This document shows positions 52,325 to 61,069 of a stretch of DNA of 64,000 bases, in pieces. How positions within the stretch are numbered: the stretch's first letter is position 1; each line of letters opens with the position of its first letter. Both the position numbers and the translations under genes were made by a program. The notes beneath the pieces are model-generated. The model was not told where the DNA came from, did not search any database, and saw only the letters and a list, made by a program, of their open reading frames with translations. Origin of the DNA: Candidatus Kuenenia stuttgartensis (lineage in GTDB: Bacteria; Planctomycetota; Planctomycetia; Planctomycetales; Planctomycetaceae); NCBI GenBank assembly GCA_945904015.1, contig CAMDPK010000010.1, positions 1 through 64,000 on the forward strand, read 5' to 3'.

Positions 52325-53788
52325 AGCGTGCCTGTGCTGGTTGGAGAACGGTGGGTCGTGCCGACTGTTTCGGCATGGGGGTCCGTCTTCAATCCGTCCC
52401 TCGGCGAAGAGATCGCTCGTGTGCCGATGTGCGGAGCGGCCGAGGTTGAAGTCGCGGTTCAAGCGGCGGCAGCGGCTTTCACGACTTGGTCGAAGACAGC
52501 CGCTCCGGCGCGAGCTGCGAAGATGTTCGCGTTCAAGGCGCAGCTCGAATCGCACTTCGAGGAACTCGCCGCACTGATCACTCGTGAAAACGGCAAGACG
52601 TTGGAGGAGGCTCGCGGCGACGTGCGGCGCGGGATCGAAGTCGTCGATTTCGCCTGCGGGATTTCGCACCTTTGCAAGGGAGAAACTCTGCCGCAGGTCG
52701 CGGACGGCATCGACGGCGTGACGATGCGAGAACCGATCGGTGTCTGCGCCGGCATCACGCCGTTCAACTTTCCGGCGATGGTCCCGCTGTGGATGTTTCC
52801 GATTGCGATCGCCTGCGGCAACACATTCATTTTGAAACCGAGTGAGAAGGTTCCGCTGACGGCCGTGCGTTTGGCAGAATTGTTTCTCGAAGCGGGACTG
52901 CCTCCGGGCGTGTTGAACATCGTGCACGGCGGTCGCGAGGCAGTCGATGCGTTGCTGGAGCATCCTGGCATCGCGGCGATCAGCTTTGTCGGTTCGACCC
53001 GCGTCGCCGAGCATGTCTACGTCATTGGCTGCCGGCACGGGAAGCGAGTGCAAGCTGCGGGCGGCGCGAAAAACGTGATGATCGTGATGCCCGATGCGGA
53101 CCTCGACGCGACGACTCGCGCGATCATGGGTGCGGCCTTCGGCTGTGCTGGGCAGCGCTGCATGGCCGGCTCGATCCTGATGGGAGTCGGCGATGCGGCA
53201 CCGCAAGTGCGAGATCGACTCGCCGCCGCGATCGACAAGTTGGTGATCGGCGACACCTCAGCCAACCCCAAAGCAGACATGGGGCCAGTGATCGACTCCG
53301 CCTCACGCGAACGAATCCTGCGATCCATCGAATTGGGTGTCGCCGAAGGAGCCGCTCTGGTTCGTGGCGGCCAGCACGAGAGTCAGAGCCGTGGCTTTTT
53401 CGTTTCGCCGACACTGTTCGACCAAGCCAGTCCTGGCATGCACATCGCTCGCGAGGAGATTTTCGGACCGGTGCTGACGATGCTGCGACCGCGTGATCTC
53501 GACGAAGCGATCGCCTGGGCGAATCGGAATCCGTACGGAAACGGCGCGGTGATCTTCACCAACAGCGGCGGAGCGGCTCGGCAGTTCGCTCGCGAAGTGC
53601 AGTGCGGCATGGTCGGCGTGAACGTCGGCGTGCCGGCTCCGATGGCGGCGTTCGCGTTCTCCGGTTGGAACCGCTCGTTCTTCGGCGACCTGCATGTGCA
53701 AGGAATCGAAGGGGTGATGTTCTACACGCGGCAAAAGATTGTGCTGTCGCGCTGGGACAATGCGTATCGACGAACGCAAGGTTGGTAG
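52322..53788 (+). CDS. mmsA: CoA-acylating methylmalonate-semialdehyde dehydrogenase
   Basis: A 488-residue aldehyde dehydrogenase of the MmsA type. It turns malonate or methylmalonate semialdehyde and CoA into acetyl- or propionyl-CoA with NAD+. Visible: 'REPIGVCAGITPFNFPAMVPLWMFPIAIACGNTFILKPSEKVP', 'ISFVGSTRVAEHVYVIGCRHGKRVQAAGGAKNVMIVMPDADLD', the catalytic Cys280 in 'CAGQRCMAGS', 'EIFGPVLTMLRPRDLDEAIAWANRNPYGNGAVIFT' and 'VGVNVGVPAPMAAFAFSGW'. 'MVGVNVGVPAP' and 'FSGWNRSFFGDLH' are MmsA hallmarks. The ATG (52322, or 52319 one codon earlier) lies within a family K repeat unit. The TAG stop lies within a family C repeat. The gene is followed by an iron alcohol dehydrogenase. Confidence 0.93.
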   Translation: MSVPVLVGERWVVPTVSAWGSVFNPSLGEEIARVPMCGAAEVEVAVQAAAAAFTTWSKTAAPARAAKMFAFKAQLESHFEELAALITRENGKTLEEARGDVRRGIEVVDFACGISHLCKGETLPQVADGIDGVTMREPIGVCAGITPFNFPAMVPLWMFPIAIACGNTFILKPSEKVPLTAVRLAELFLEAGLPPGVLNIVHGGREAVDALLEHPGIAAISFVGSTRVAEHVYVIGCRHGKRVQAAGGAKNVMIVMPDADLDATTRAIMGAAFGCAGQRCMAGSILMGVGDAAPQVRDRLAAAIDKLVIGDTSANPKADMGPVIDSASRERILRSIELGVAEGAALVRGGQHESQSRGFFVSPTLFDQASPGMHIAREEIFGPVLTMLRPRDLDEAIAWANRNPYGNGAVIFTNSGGAARQFAREVQCGMVGVNVGVPAPMAAFAFSGWNRSFFGDLHVQGIEGVMFYTRQKIVLSRWDNAYRRTQGW

Positions 53789-53849
53789 CCACGTTCGCCA
53801 GAACGTGGGATTTGCGCAGCGTTCCCCACGTTCTGGCGAACGTGGCTAC
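53785..53849. repeat. Palindromic repeat family C, copy 2
   Basis: Perfect 25-bp arms 53785-53809 and 53825-53849 (core GCCACGTTCGCCAGAACGTG) with a 15-bp loop. The mmsA stop codon (TAG, 53786-53788) is inside the first arm. Could attenuate or terminate transcription between mmsA and the next gene. Confidence 0.93.
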
Positions 53850-53885
53850 GTTGTGATCGAAAATATTTCTGACAAGGCCAATCCA

Positions 53886-55055
53886 ATGCTGACGGCGTTC
53901 GGTGCCTTCCATGTTCCTGCGACCATCCTGATCGGTGGCGGTGCGCGGCGCGAGCTGGTTGCTCAACTGCAACGGTTCCTGATTCAGCGAGTGCTGCTGG
54001 TCACGGACACCGGCATGATGCAGCTTGGGCCGGTGCGTGAGATCGTGGCGGTGCTCGATGACGCGGGCATCTCGGCCACGATCTTCGACGGCGTGCAGCC
54101 GGACCCGACCGACAGGAATGTGGCTGACGGATTGGCTCGGTATCGTTCGGAAGGCTGCCAAGCGCTCGTCGCGGTTGGTGGTGGATCCCCCATCGACGCG
54201 GCAAAAGCAATCAACGTGCTGACGGCGAACTCGCCGCCGCTGAGCCAATACGCGGGGTATCACAAGATTCCGCGAGCGGGTGCTCCGCTGATCGCGATCC
54301 CGACGACGGCCGGCACCGGCAGCGAAGCCACCAAAGTCGCGGTCATCACTGACACCGAGCGGGACGTGAAGTTGATGATCCTGAGCGTCCACTTGCTGCC
54401 GACGATCGCGCTGGTTGATTACGAACTGACGCTGACGATGCCGTCTTCGCTCACGGCGGCCGTCGGTGTGGACACACTGACTCACGGGATCGAGGCGTTC
54501 GTTTCGCGCAAGGCCAACGGCATGACCGATCCGCTCGCGCTGTCGTGCATCGAACTGGTCGCAAAACATCTGCGGACGGCGTATCACGAACCGAACAATC
54601 ACGAGGCTCGTGCGGGCATGATGCTGGCGGCGTGTCAGGGAGGCATGGCGTTCGCCAACAGCAGCGTTTGTTTGGTGCATGGCATGAGCCGTCCGATCGG
54701 CGCGGTGTTCCATGTGCCACACGGCTTGTCGAATGCAGTCTTGTTGCCGACGGTCACACAATTCTCGTGGCGTGCGAGCGTGGAGCGATACGCGAAGGTC
54801 GCCAGGCTGCTCGGCTGCTGTCCAATTCAGACACCCGACGAGACTGCGGTCGAGTCGCTCGTCGCAGGCTTGCAGCAGCTCAACGCCGATCTCAACGTGC
54901 CTCGATTGCGGGATTGTCGCGGCGTGGAAGAGGCTCGATTCCGAACGCTGCTCTCCAAGATGGCCGCCGATGCGCTCGCCTCCGGCAGTCCGCAAAACAA
55001 TCCGCGAGTGCCGACGGCCGAGGAGATCGTGACCCTGTACGAAGCGGCTTGGTAA
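53886..55055 (+). CDS. Iron-dependent alcohol dehydrogenase (group III)
   Basis: A 389-residue Fe-ADH. NAD site 'LVAVGGGSPIDAAKAINVL'; 'IPTTAGTGSEATKVAVITD' is typical; metal ligands are seen in 'IALVDYELT' (Asp), 'DTLTHGIEAFVS' (His), 'LVHGMSRPIGAVFHVPHGLSNAVLLP' (two His). Substrates in the family include lactaldehyde, 1,3-propanediol, 4-hydroxybutyrate and other hydroxy acids. The ATG at 53886 has AAGG upstream; GTG at 53853 would add 11 residues. Following mmsA, it could supply the semialdehyde that MmsA uses. The repeat at 53785-53849 lies between the two. Confidence 0.9.
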   Translation: MLTAFGAFHVPATILIGGGARRELVAQLQRFLIQRVLLVTDTGMMQLGPVREIVAVLDDAGISATIFDGVQPDPTDRNVADGLARYRSEGCQALVAVGGGSPIDAAKAINVLTANSPPLSQYAGYHKIPRAGAPLIAIPTTAGTGSEATKVAVITDTERDVKLMILSVHLLPTIALVDYELTLTMPSSLTAAVGVDTLTHGIEAFVSRKANGMTDPLALSCIELVAKHLRTAYHEPNNHEARAGMMLAACQGGMAFANSSVCLVHGMSRPIGAVFHVPHGLSNAVLLPTVTQFSWRASVERYAKVARLLGCCPIQTPDETAVESLVAGLQQLNADLNVPRLRDCRGVEEARFRTLLSKMAADALASGSPQNNPRVPTAEEIVTLYEAAW

Positions 55056-55244
55056 CTGTCATGTCGCGGGGGTGGCGGATCCTTTGGGGAACTTTAATGG
55101 CCCAGAATCGGTCCATTCGTCACAAACGTTGTCGAGTTCCGATGGGAGCCTTCTCGCCCCCGCGCTCGCAAGACACTTCCGCGAACTCGTGGTATTCTGC
55201 CTTCGATGGTTCCAATCACTTCAGCAAAACGGAATTGAGTTTCC

Positions 55245-57791
55245 ATGTTTCCGACCTGTCCCGCGTGCAAACAATCGGTCCTGGATGACGATGTCGAGAA
55301 CTGTCCGTTCTGCGGCGCGAACATGAAAACCGGAAAAGGGGGCGGCCAAGTCGCCGCTCCGAAGGCAACGCCGAAGCCGGTCGCCAAAGAACGGTCGGGC
55401 GTACCGAGTACTCCCGCAGCCGCGGCCCCGACCGCCAAGGCGGCTCCCGCCAAGTCGGCCCCTGCCGCGAGCAAAGACGACGACGATGATCCGTTCGGCG
55501 TCGATGCTGCGTCGAACAGCCGGGCGATTCCGCTGTCGCCGCGTCCTGCCAAGGGCAAGACCGTGCGGCTCATTTGCCCGATGTGCGAGACACCGGGCTT
55601 CGCGGCCAACGATGCGGCAGGCAAAGAAGTGAAGTGCTGCAACGAGAAATGTGCGCTGCCCATTTTCACGGCTCCGAAGAGTGGCGGACCGAGCTCGTCA
55701 TCCGATCCTCGAACTCACGCGACTCCGATCGCGACGGCCGCTCCGCCCTCTGCGAAGAAAACATCACCGGCGATGATTCTGACGGCGGTCAGCATGTTGG
55801 CCGTGGCTGGCGGCAGCCTGTGGTACTTCGTGTTCAGCGAGCCGGCCGGGATCAAACCTCCGCCCGCGGCACCTCAGACCGGCGGTCAGTTGCCGATTGC
55901 GAGCGTGCCCAATGCGACTACGGAAAAAGAAGACGAGAAAAAAAAGGCGGCCAAGTCCAAACCGCGTGGCGAAGAATTGCGAGCGGCCATTCTGTCAGTC
56001 CTCGTCGATTTGGCTCGCGTGACGGAGAGGAACCGCAGCAAGCATTTCTGCCGCCGATTGACCGCGGAAGCTTACGTTGAGGCTGGCGATCTCAAAGCCG
56101 CTCGTGAGAACATTGATCAGTTGCTGAACCTCGCACAGAAGCTGCCGTACCATCAGGTTTCGCCGTTGACTCAGATCGCCTGGCGTGAATTGACGCTGGG
56201 CAACGCCGACGAAGCTAAGGCCGCGCTCGAAGCCGCTTGGAAGACAGCTCCAGAGCTGCCAGTGGGCCGACACACGTTTGATGCGACGACGGACTTGGCG
56301 GCGGCGCTCTTCGTCAGCGGACGCGCCGCTGACGCGCAAAGCCTGATGAAAAAAGAAAACATGCTGCCGTCGGGATCGAGCGGATCATTGGCCGGCCTCT
56401 CCCGCCGAGCACGATTGACTCGCTCGTTCGATTTGGACGAGGCGGCGGCATCGCTGCCGATCATCCCCTGGAAATCGCCGCAGTGGATCGTGACGACGAT
56501 CACGTTGGTCCTGCGCGGTCATCCGGACAAGGGGGTGGAGTGGCTGAAATTCGCCCCGGATGCTCAGACCAAAGCCGAGTGCTGGGCGGCCTGGGGAGAC
56601 GCCGTGGTCGCCTCGCCGAACTCGGCGGCCGCGAGCAAAGACGACTCGATCACGGCTGCGGTACGCGACGAATCACTCGCTACACAGGCTCAAGTTTGGG
56701 CGCGAGTCGCTGTGGGCCGTTTGACGATCAAGCAAAACGAGGCCGCGAATCGCGCAATCGCGAACGCGGCGACAGCGATGACCTCGATCCCACTTCCGCA
56801 GAATTTCGTCATTCCCGAAATGAAGGAGATGCAGAAGTTGGACCTCTCCGACGCGGTCGCGCCGAAATTGAACGCGATCGCAGCGGCGGAGGTGGCTCGC
56901 GCACAGACGCTGCTCGGCCAGACGCAACCGGCAACGGAATCGCTGGCCGCTGCGATGCAGCATCTACGCGGGCACGCGCCCAGTCCGTTCGTGGCAAGCC
57001 GGCTGTTCGAGGCGACCTCACGCGACGTCAATGCGGTCAAAGCGCAGTTGAAGTCCGCCTTGAACTTGAGAACTGACGACAAGGTCGTGCAGGCCTTGAC
57101 GACCTACCGCGCGAAGTGCCGCTTGATGTTCGATGCCGCGAACGCGAGGTTCGCTCTGCAAACGGAATTGCTGAAGGCGGCGGTCGATTGGCCGCTGCTC
57201 GATGCCGTTTGGAACGAAGCGACCGCTCACTCGGGAGACAGCACTCCGCCGGAAGCTCGCGAGGATTTTCTCAAGACCAACTTGTCCGTGCGTCTCGGCC
57301 AAAGGCTGCGCGCGGCGGGTGAGATCGAGCAAGCTCGGCAATGCGAGAATGCGGTCACGACCGGTGAGCTGACTGACGCTCGCGACGCGCTGCAACGCGA
57401 GACCGCCAACGCGGCCCAAAAGAAAGACGTGAACGTGAACAGCCTCGCCCACAAGCTCGAAACCTATCAACCGGCGAAAGCCGACGGTGGGAAAGTCTCG
57501 ACCGAAGACACCGACTGGCCGTTGCTCTGGGGATTACGGTTGGCGTGTCGCCTGGCCAAAGCGGGACAGACCGAACAGGCTTTCGATCTCGTCAGCAGCT
57601 TCAAAACCGAGATGCTGTGGCGTGAGGAAGGCTTTGAAATGCTTGCCGCGATCATCGCGAAAGACCCCGCCGCCGCTGAGCCAATCTGGAAGAAGTACCG
57701 CCCCAGTTTGATGTCGCCCACCGAAAAGATCGCCATCTTCCGCGGCCTTTGCGCTGGTTTGTCAGCGTCGTTGACAACCGCCAAGCCGTAG
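55245..57791 (+). CDS. Membrane-anchored zinc-ribbon protein with helical-repeat domain
   Basis: An 848-residue protein. The N-terminus is a zinc ribbon ('CPACKQSVLDDDVENCPFCGANM', about 5-26), a low-complexity Ala/Pro/Lys region (30-105), then a second Cys cluster ('LICPMCETPGFAANDAAGKEVKCCNEKC', about 108-136). A single membrane helix 'MILTAVSMLAVAGGSLWYFVF' is near 176-196. The remaining 650 residues are Ala-rich helices with TPR-like pairs ('AYVEAGDLKAARENIDQLLNLAQKL', 'LGNADEAKAALEAAW'). This architecture is common in planctomycetes; the role, possibly protein assembly at the membrane, is unknown. No catalytic motif is visible. The start MFPTCPAC is the only one that keeps the first zinc ribbon intact. 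Confidence 0.8.
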   Translation: MFPTCPACKQSVLDDDVENCPFCGANMKTGKGGGQVAAPKATPKPVAKERSGVPSTPAAAAPTAKAAPAKSAPAASKDDDDDPFGVDAASNSRAIPLSPRPAKGKTVRLICPMCETPGFAANDAAGKEVKCCNEKCALPIFTAPKSGGPSSSSDPRTHATPIATAAPPSAKKTSPAMILTAVSMLAVAGGSLWYFVFSEPAGIKPPPAAPQTGGQLPIASVPNATTEKEDEKKKAAKSKPRGEELRAAILSVLVDLARVTERNRSKHFCRRLTAEAYVEAGDLKAARENIDQLLNLAQKLPYHQVSPLTQIAWRELTLGNADEAKAALEAAWKTAPELPVGRHTFDATTDLAAALFVSGRAADAQSLMKKENMLPSGSSGSLAGLSRRARLTRSFDLDEAAASLPIIPWKSPQWIVTTITLVLRGHPDKGVEWLKFAPDAQTKAECWAAWGDAVVASPNSAAASKDDSITAAVRDESLATQAQVWARVAVGRLTIKQNEAANRAIANAATAMTSIPLPQNFVIPEMKEMQKLDLSDAVAPKLNAIAAAEVARAQTLLGQTQPATESLAAAMQHLRGHAPSPFVASRLFEATSRDVNAVKAQLKSALNLRTDDKVVQALTTYRAKCRLMFDAANARFALQTELLKAAVDWPLLDAVWNEATAHSGDSTPPEAREDFLKTNLSVRLGQRLRAAGEIEQARQCENAVTTGELTDARDALQRETANAAQKKDVNVNSLAHKLETYQPAKADGGKVSTEDTDWPLLWGLRLACRLAKAGQTEQAFDLVSSFKTEMLWREEGFEMLAAIIAKDPAAAEPIWKKYRPSLMSPTEKIAIFRGLCAGLSASLTTAKP

Positions 57792-57821
57792 GCAGCGAAG
57801 CCGTTCCACCGGAATGCAAAA

Positions 57822-58436
57822 TCACGACCGCGGCTTCTGCCAATACTCCGGTGGTGTGAAGATGTCGGCCACGGCGATGCGGAAGTCAGGCAGAATCGGC
57901 TGAGCAGTCGCTGCGTGCCGCCACGAAAGGTTACCGCTGAGCGTCTCGTGTTCGCGAGCCGCCTGGTTCGCGTAGCCGGGGCGAATCGTATGCACCGCTT
58001 TGTCATTGGGATCGACGATCCACAAAACTTCCACACCCCAGTTCGTGTACTCGAACACGCGGTCGTTCAGTGACCAGCGGCGGTCATTCGAGGACATGAC
58101 TTCGACAACCAGCGCCGGCCGAGTGTCGGTGATGACCTTGTCGGTCTCGGCGAACAACTCGCCGCCGAGGAAATAGCTGATGGCAGGAAACCGAACTGTG
58201 TCGGGATTACGGCTCACGATCAGCCCCAAATCGAAGCAAGGGTAGCCTTCCCGATGCACATTCAAATAGCCGGCCAACGCCTTCGACAAATTCAAGACCG
58301 CGACGCGATGCTCCTCTTCCGGAGGACTCAGAATTTCGACGCGGCCGCGCACCAACTCGACCCATTGCCCGCCATCGGGAAGGTCATAGCGCGCGTCGTC
58401 AAATGATTCCGCACTCAAACGGGCAACGTCGATCAT
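57822..58436 (-). CDS. Uma2-family protein with altered active site (copy 2)
   Basis: A 204-residue Uma2/DUF820 protein. The fold-defining segment reads 'RPALVVEVMSSNDRRWSLNDRVFEYTNWGVEVLWIVDPNDKAVHTI': compared with copy 1 ('YPDLAVEVLS...LKIGEYF') the Asp of the PD motif is Ala and the Lys is Arg, so nuclease activity may be lost. 'LPDGGQWVELVRGRVEILSPPEEEHRVAVLNLSKAL' opens the domain in the usual way. The frame is open far upstream, but the ATG at 58436 (MIDVARLS) gives the normal family length. It is divergent from an acetyltransferase; the space between carries an ACGGACAACGGAC-type tandem repeat. Confidence 0.8.
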   Translation of the reverse strand: MIDVARLSAESFDDARYDLPDGGQWVELVRGRVEILSPPEEEHRVAVLNLSKALAGYLNVHREGYPCFDLGLIVSRNPDTVRFPAISYFLGGELFAETDKVITDTRPALVVEVMSSNDRRWSLNDRVFEYTNWGVEVLWIVDPNDKAVHTIRPGYANQAAREHETLSGNLSWRHAATAQPILPDFRIAVADIFTPPEYWQKPRS

Positions 58437-58505
58437 GGCAAGGCGGTGGCTCGTGGTCCGTGGCTGCGATCTAACGGGAGAGGATGATACGCTGTGCCGT
58501 TCTGC

Positions 58506-58532
58506 AAACAACGGACAACGGACAACGGACCA
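58506..58532. repeat. Short tandem repeat upstream of the acetyltransferase
   Basis: Three tandem copies of ACGGACA (CAACGGACAACGGACAACGG) lie directly before the GNAT gene, with related GTGGTCCGTGG sequence on the other strand sense at about 58450-58462. Confidence 0.6.
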
Positions 58533-58541
58533 ACCCGCACC

Positions 58542-59009
58542 ATGCTCATCCGCCCCTTCCGCCCTGACGACTTGCCAACCCTGAAGCGGATCACCGTCTC
58601 CGCGTTCGACGGCGTGTCGATTGACCAGGGGATGCAGAAACTCTTCGGACCAATCCACGGCCACGACTGGCAATGGCGGAAGGCTCGGCATTTGGACGAA
58701 GACGCCGCTCGCGAACCGAGCGGCATCTTCGTCGCGGAAATCGACGGTCGAATCGTCGGCTGCGTCACGACGTGGCAAGATCGCGAGGCGGGGATCGGCC
58801 ATATCCCCAACCTCGCGCTGGAAGCCGACAGCCGAGGCCAAGGCTTGGGCCGCAAGCTGATCGAGTTCGCCTTGCAGCACTTCCGCGATTGCGGCCTGAC
58901 TCACGCCAAGATCGAAACGCTGGCACAAAACGCGGTCGGCGAGCACCTCTACACGTCGCTCGGTTTCCGCGAGGTCGCCCGGCAGATTCACTTTGTCGCT
59001 GAGTTGTGA
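58542..59009 (+). CDS. GNAT-family N-acetyltransferase
   Basis: A 155-residue acetyltransferase. 'FVAEIDGRIVGCVTTWQDREAGIGHIPNLALEADSRGQGLGRKLIEFAL' shows the acetyl-CoA P-loop (RGQGLGRKL), and 'AKIETLAQNAVGEHLYTSLGFREVARQIHF' is the usual C-terminal end, as in RimI-like single-domain enzymes. The substrate is unknown. The ATG at 58542 is chosen over an upstream ATG because the fold starts immediately ('MLIRPFRPDDL'). Confidence 0.85.
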   Translation: MLIRPFRPDDLPTLKRITVSAFDGVSIDQGMQKLFGPIHGHDWQWRKARHLDEDAAREPSGIFVAEIDGRIVGCVTTWQDREAGIGHIPNLALEADSRGQGLGRKLIEFALQHFRDCGLTHAKIETLAQNAVGEHLYTSLGFREVARQIHFVAEL

Positions 59010-59020
59010 AAGTTGTAAGT

Positions 59021-59062
59021 TGGGCACTCCTGCCCGACCGGACGGGCAAGAGTGCCCATCCT
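59021..59062. repeat. Palindromic repeat family A, intergenic copy
   Basis: Arms 59021-59036 (TGGGCACTCCTGCCCG) and 59043-59058 pair with one mismatch. The element lies between convergent genes and is homologous to the in-frame copy in hemG (1732-1791). Confidence 0.85.
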
Positions 59063-59064
59063 AC

Positions 59065-59499
59065 TCACGGCTTCGGTGAGTACTCCGTCGCCTTCATGTA
59101 AACCGCTTCGACCTTGGCCACGATCTTGCCGTCCTTCTCCGATTCATCACGAGCCTTGTGCCATTCCGGATCGTTGCGGAATCCGTCCCACGACTTCTTC
59201 GCCGCTTCTGGGCTGGCATGCCAGATCACGTAGATCAGCGTGTTGTTCGCGGTCTTCTCGTCGGTCGGCGTCCAATACATCACGTTCTTCATGCCATGCT
59301 TCTCGAAGAGCTTCAGCGTGTGGTTCTTGAACCGAGCATTCAGGTTCGGCAAGCGGCCTTCCAGAGTTGTGTACGTTCGCAGTTCAAAGACTCCCGGCAT
59401 TTTCGGTTCCTCGCCAATGGTGATGTTCGATCGCAAGGCGACGACGGCCAGCAACACGCTCAGCACGAGGCCCCACGCGGACAGGGAATTCAACTTCAT
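59065..59499 (-). CDS. Exported NIPSNAP-family protein
   Basis: A 144-residue protein with a signal peptide or anchor ('SLSAWGLVLSVLLAVVALRS') and a NIPSNAP ferredoxin-like domain: 'GVFELRTYTTLEGRLPNLNARFKNHTLKLFEKHGMKNVMYWTP' then 'LIYVIWHASPEAAKKSWDGFRNDPEWHKARDESEK'. Function is unknown; exported NIPSNAP proteins are abundant in planctomycetes. AGGAGAG lies about 7 nt before the ATG. Confidence 0.88.
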   Translation of the reverse strand: MKLNSLSAWGLVLSVLLAVVALRSNITIGEEPKMPGVFELRTYTTLEGRLPNLNARFKNHTLKLFEKHGMKNVMYWTPTDEKTANNTLIYVIWHASPEAAKKSWDGFRNDPEWHKARDESEKDGKIVAKVEAVYMKATEYSPKP

Positions 59500-59617
59500 G
59501 ATGCGTCTCTCCTGGAAAATGTAGAATCTCGTCCGGCACCCTCACCGAACGTCGGGCGGCAGCATAAGCTGATCTGAGATCGTCCGAAACTCACGACACA
59601 AGAACGAGAGACTTGCG

Positions 59618-59995
59618 ATGAGTGACCTCAGCCACAGCCAGATCAGCCAAATCGCGATCATCGTGCATGACCTCCCGAAAGCGGTTGCGTTCTATCGCGA
59701 CTCGCTCGGCCTGCGGCTGCTGTTCGAGATGCCGAAGATGGCGTTCTTCGATTGCGGCGGAGTCCGGCTGATGCTCGGCATTCCGGAAAAGCCGGAGTTC
59801 GATCACCCAAGTTCGATCCTGTATTTCAAAGTCCCTGACCTCCGTGAGACGCATCAAACGCTGACCGCTCGGGGAGTCGAGTTCGTCACTCCGCCACACT
59901 TGATCGCCAAGATGCCCGACCACGAACTCTGGATGGCCTTCTTTCGCGACCTCGACGGCAATACTCTGGCGTTGATGAGCGAATTGCGTTCTTGA
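59618..59995 (+). CDS. VOC-superfamily (glyoxalase/dioxygenase fold) protein
   Basis: A 125-residue VOC protein: 'QIAIIVHDLPKAVAFYRDSLGLRLLFEMPKMAFFDCGGVRLMLGIP' and 'LYFKVPDLRETHQTLTARGVEFVTPPHLIAKMPDHELWMAFFRDLDGNTLALMSE' give the two beta-alpha-beta-beta-beta modules. Metal-ligand positions include His in 'IIVHD' and Glu near the end ('MSE'). Substrate unknown; could be a lyase or resistance protein. Ten bp before the DUF2007 gene, probably one operon. Confidence 0.88.
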   Translation: MSDLSHSQISQIAIIVHDLPKAVAFYRDSLGLRLLFEMPKMAFFDCGGVRLMLGIPEKPEFDHPSSILYFKVPDLRETHQTLTARGVEFVTPPHLIAKMPDHELWMAFFRDLDGNTLALMSELRS

Positions 59996-60005
59996 GGAGT
60001 TTCCC

Positions 60006-60473
60006 ATGCCGACCGCCAATCTCAAATTCGTCGAAGCCTACCGAGCGGCCCATCCGATCCAGGCGCATGCCTTGCGAATGGCGTTGGAAGAGGCCGGAAT
60101 CCGCGTCATCATCGAAAATGAATCGCTGCAAGGGGCAATCGGGGATGTCCCTCCTGGCTGGTCGTCCGCTCCACGTCTGATGGTCGAGGAATCGCAACTC
60201 GCCACCGCGCGAGCGATTATCGGCCAGACGGATCACAGCGAACGTGACAGCCTCGGATTGAAGCCTCACGAGACCGCAATCACGATGACCGCCGCGACTC
60301 TGGGCCTCGTGGGAATCGCATTAGCCGCCCTGAGTCCCGAGGCGATCGCCGTACCGGAGCAATTCGAAACAACTCGCTGCCTGGCCTGCGACGCGATCAT
60401 GGCAGACTCCGAAGTCACTTGCCCGAAGTGCGGCTGGTCCTACGAGTCCGCTGACTCGGCCGATCCGCTGTAA
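60006..60473 (+). CDS. DUF2007-domain protein with C-terminal zinc ribbon
   Basis: A 155-residue protein. The N-terminal 75 residues are a DUF2007 (putative signal transducing) domain: 'FVEAYRAAHPIQAHALRMALEEAGIRVIIENESLQGAIGDVPPGWSSAPRLMVEESQLATARAII'. A short hydrophobic stretch (about 95-110, 'TAATLGLVGIALAAL') follows, and a C-terminal zinc ribbon 'CLACDAIMADSEVTCPKCGWSY'. Possibly membrane-associated; the role is unknown. GAGGAG lies 6 nt before the ATG. Confidence 0.82.
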   Translation: MPTANLKFVEAYRAAHPIQAHALRMALEEAGIRVIIENESLQGAIGDVPPGWSSAPRLMVEESQLATARAIIGQTDHSERDSLGLKPHETAITMTAATLGLVGIALAALSPEAIAVPEQFETTRCLACDAIMADSEVTCPKCGWSYESADSADPL

Positions 60474-60482
60474 CTGTACGGC

Positions 60483-60872
60483 TCAAGACTCGCTGATGTC
60501 CGCCATGACATACTTCTTGATGAAGAAGATTTGTGAGCCGAAGTTGGCGAGCAGACCATGCTCGATGCATGACGCTCGCAGATAACCGAGAAGCTGCGCC
60601 ACATGCTCTGGTGCCGTCGCCCGAACCGCTTTCAACTCGAGGATCAGACAACCCTCGACAAACACGTCCGCGAAATACTCGCCGAGAACCGTGGCGTCTT
60701 CGTCATAAACCGCCAATGGAAATTGCTGCTGAACATTGAGTCCGAGCTTTCTCAACCGATGCACCAAAGCGTTCTCATAAACCTTCTCCAGATGCCCCGG
60801 CCCCAGAAATTTATGAATCGCAAAACTTGTCTCACGCACGATGTCACACAATTGAAACACACGATCTTTCAT
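60483..60872 (-). CDS. GxxExxY-family protein
   Basis: A 129-residue protein of the GxxExxY family: 'CDIVRETSFAIHKFLGPGHLEKVYENALVHRL' contains GHLEKVY, and 'EYFADVFVEGCLILELKAVRATAPEHVAQLLGYLRASCIEHGLLANFG' carries a possible PD-(D/E)xK-like core (D..ELK). These proteins are of unknown function and are widespread in planctomycetes and Bacteroidetes. AAGGAG lies 6-7 nt before the ATG. It ends 9 bp from the convergent DUF2007 gene. Confidence 0.87.
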   Translation of the reverse strand: MKDRVFQLCDIVRETSFAIHKFLGPGHLEKVYENALVHRLRKLGLNVQQQFPLAVYDEDATVLGEYFADVFVEGCLILELKAVRATAPEHVAQLLGYLRASCIEHGLLANFGSQIFFIKKYVMADISES

Positions 60873-61069
60873 GGCTGTCTCCTTTTTGCGTCTCTTTGAG
60901 TTCTTTGCGGCCCACTGCCTTCATTCTGACTTGATGGCCGCAAGAAACGCAAAGAACCGCAAAAAGAAGATCAAAGCTGACAAACCGGCTTTGCTTTGCG
61001 CTTCCGCTGCAAAGCGGCTCCGGCCAAACTGATGCCGTTGCCGGATCGCGGTTCTGCGAGGAAGGGGCG

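Noticed and set aside
58437-59027. N-terminal extension of the Uma2 copy 2 frame
   Set aside because: It overlaps the acetyltransferase gene on the other strand and has no Uma2 similarity.
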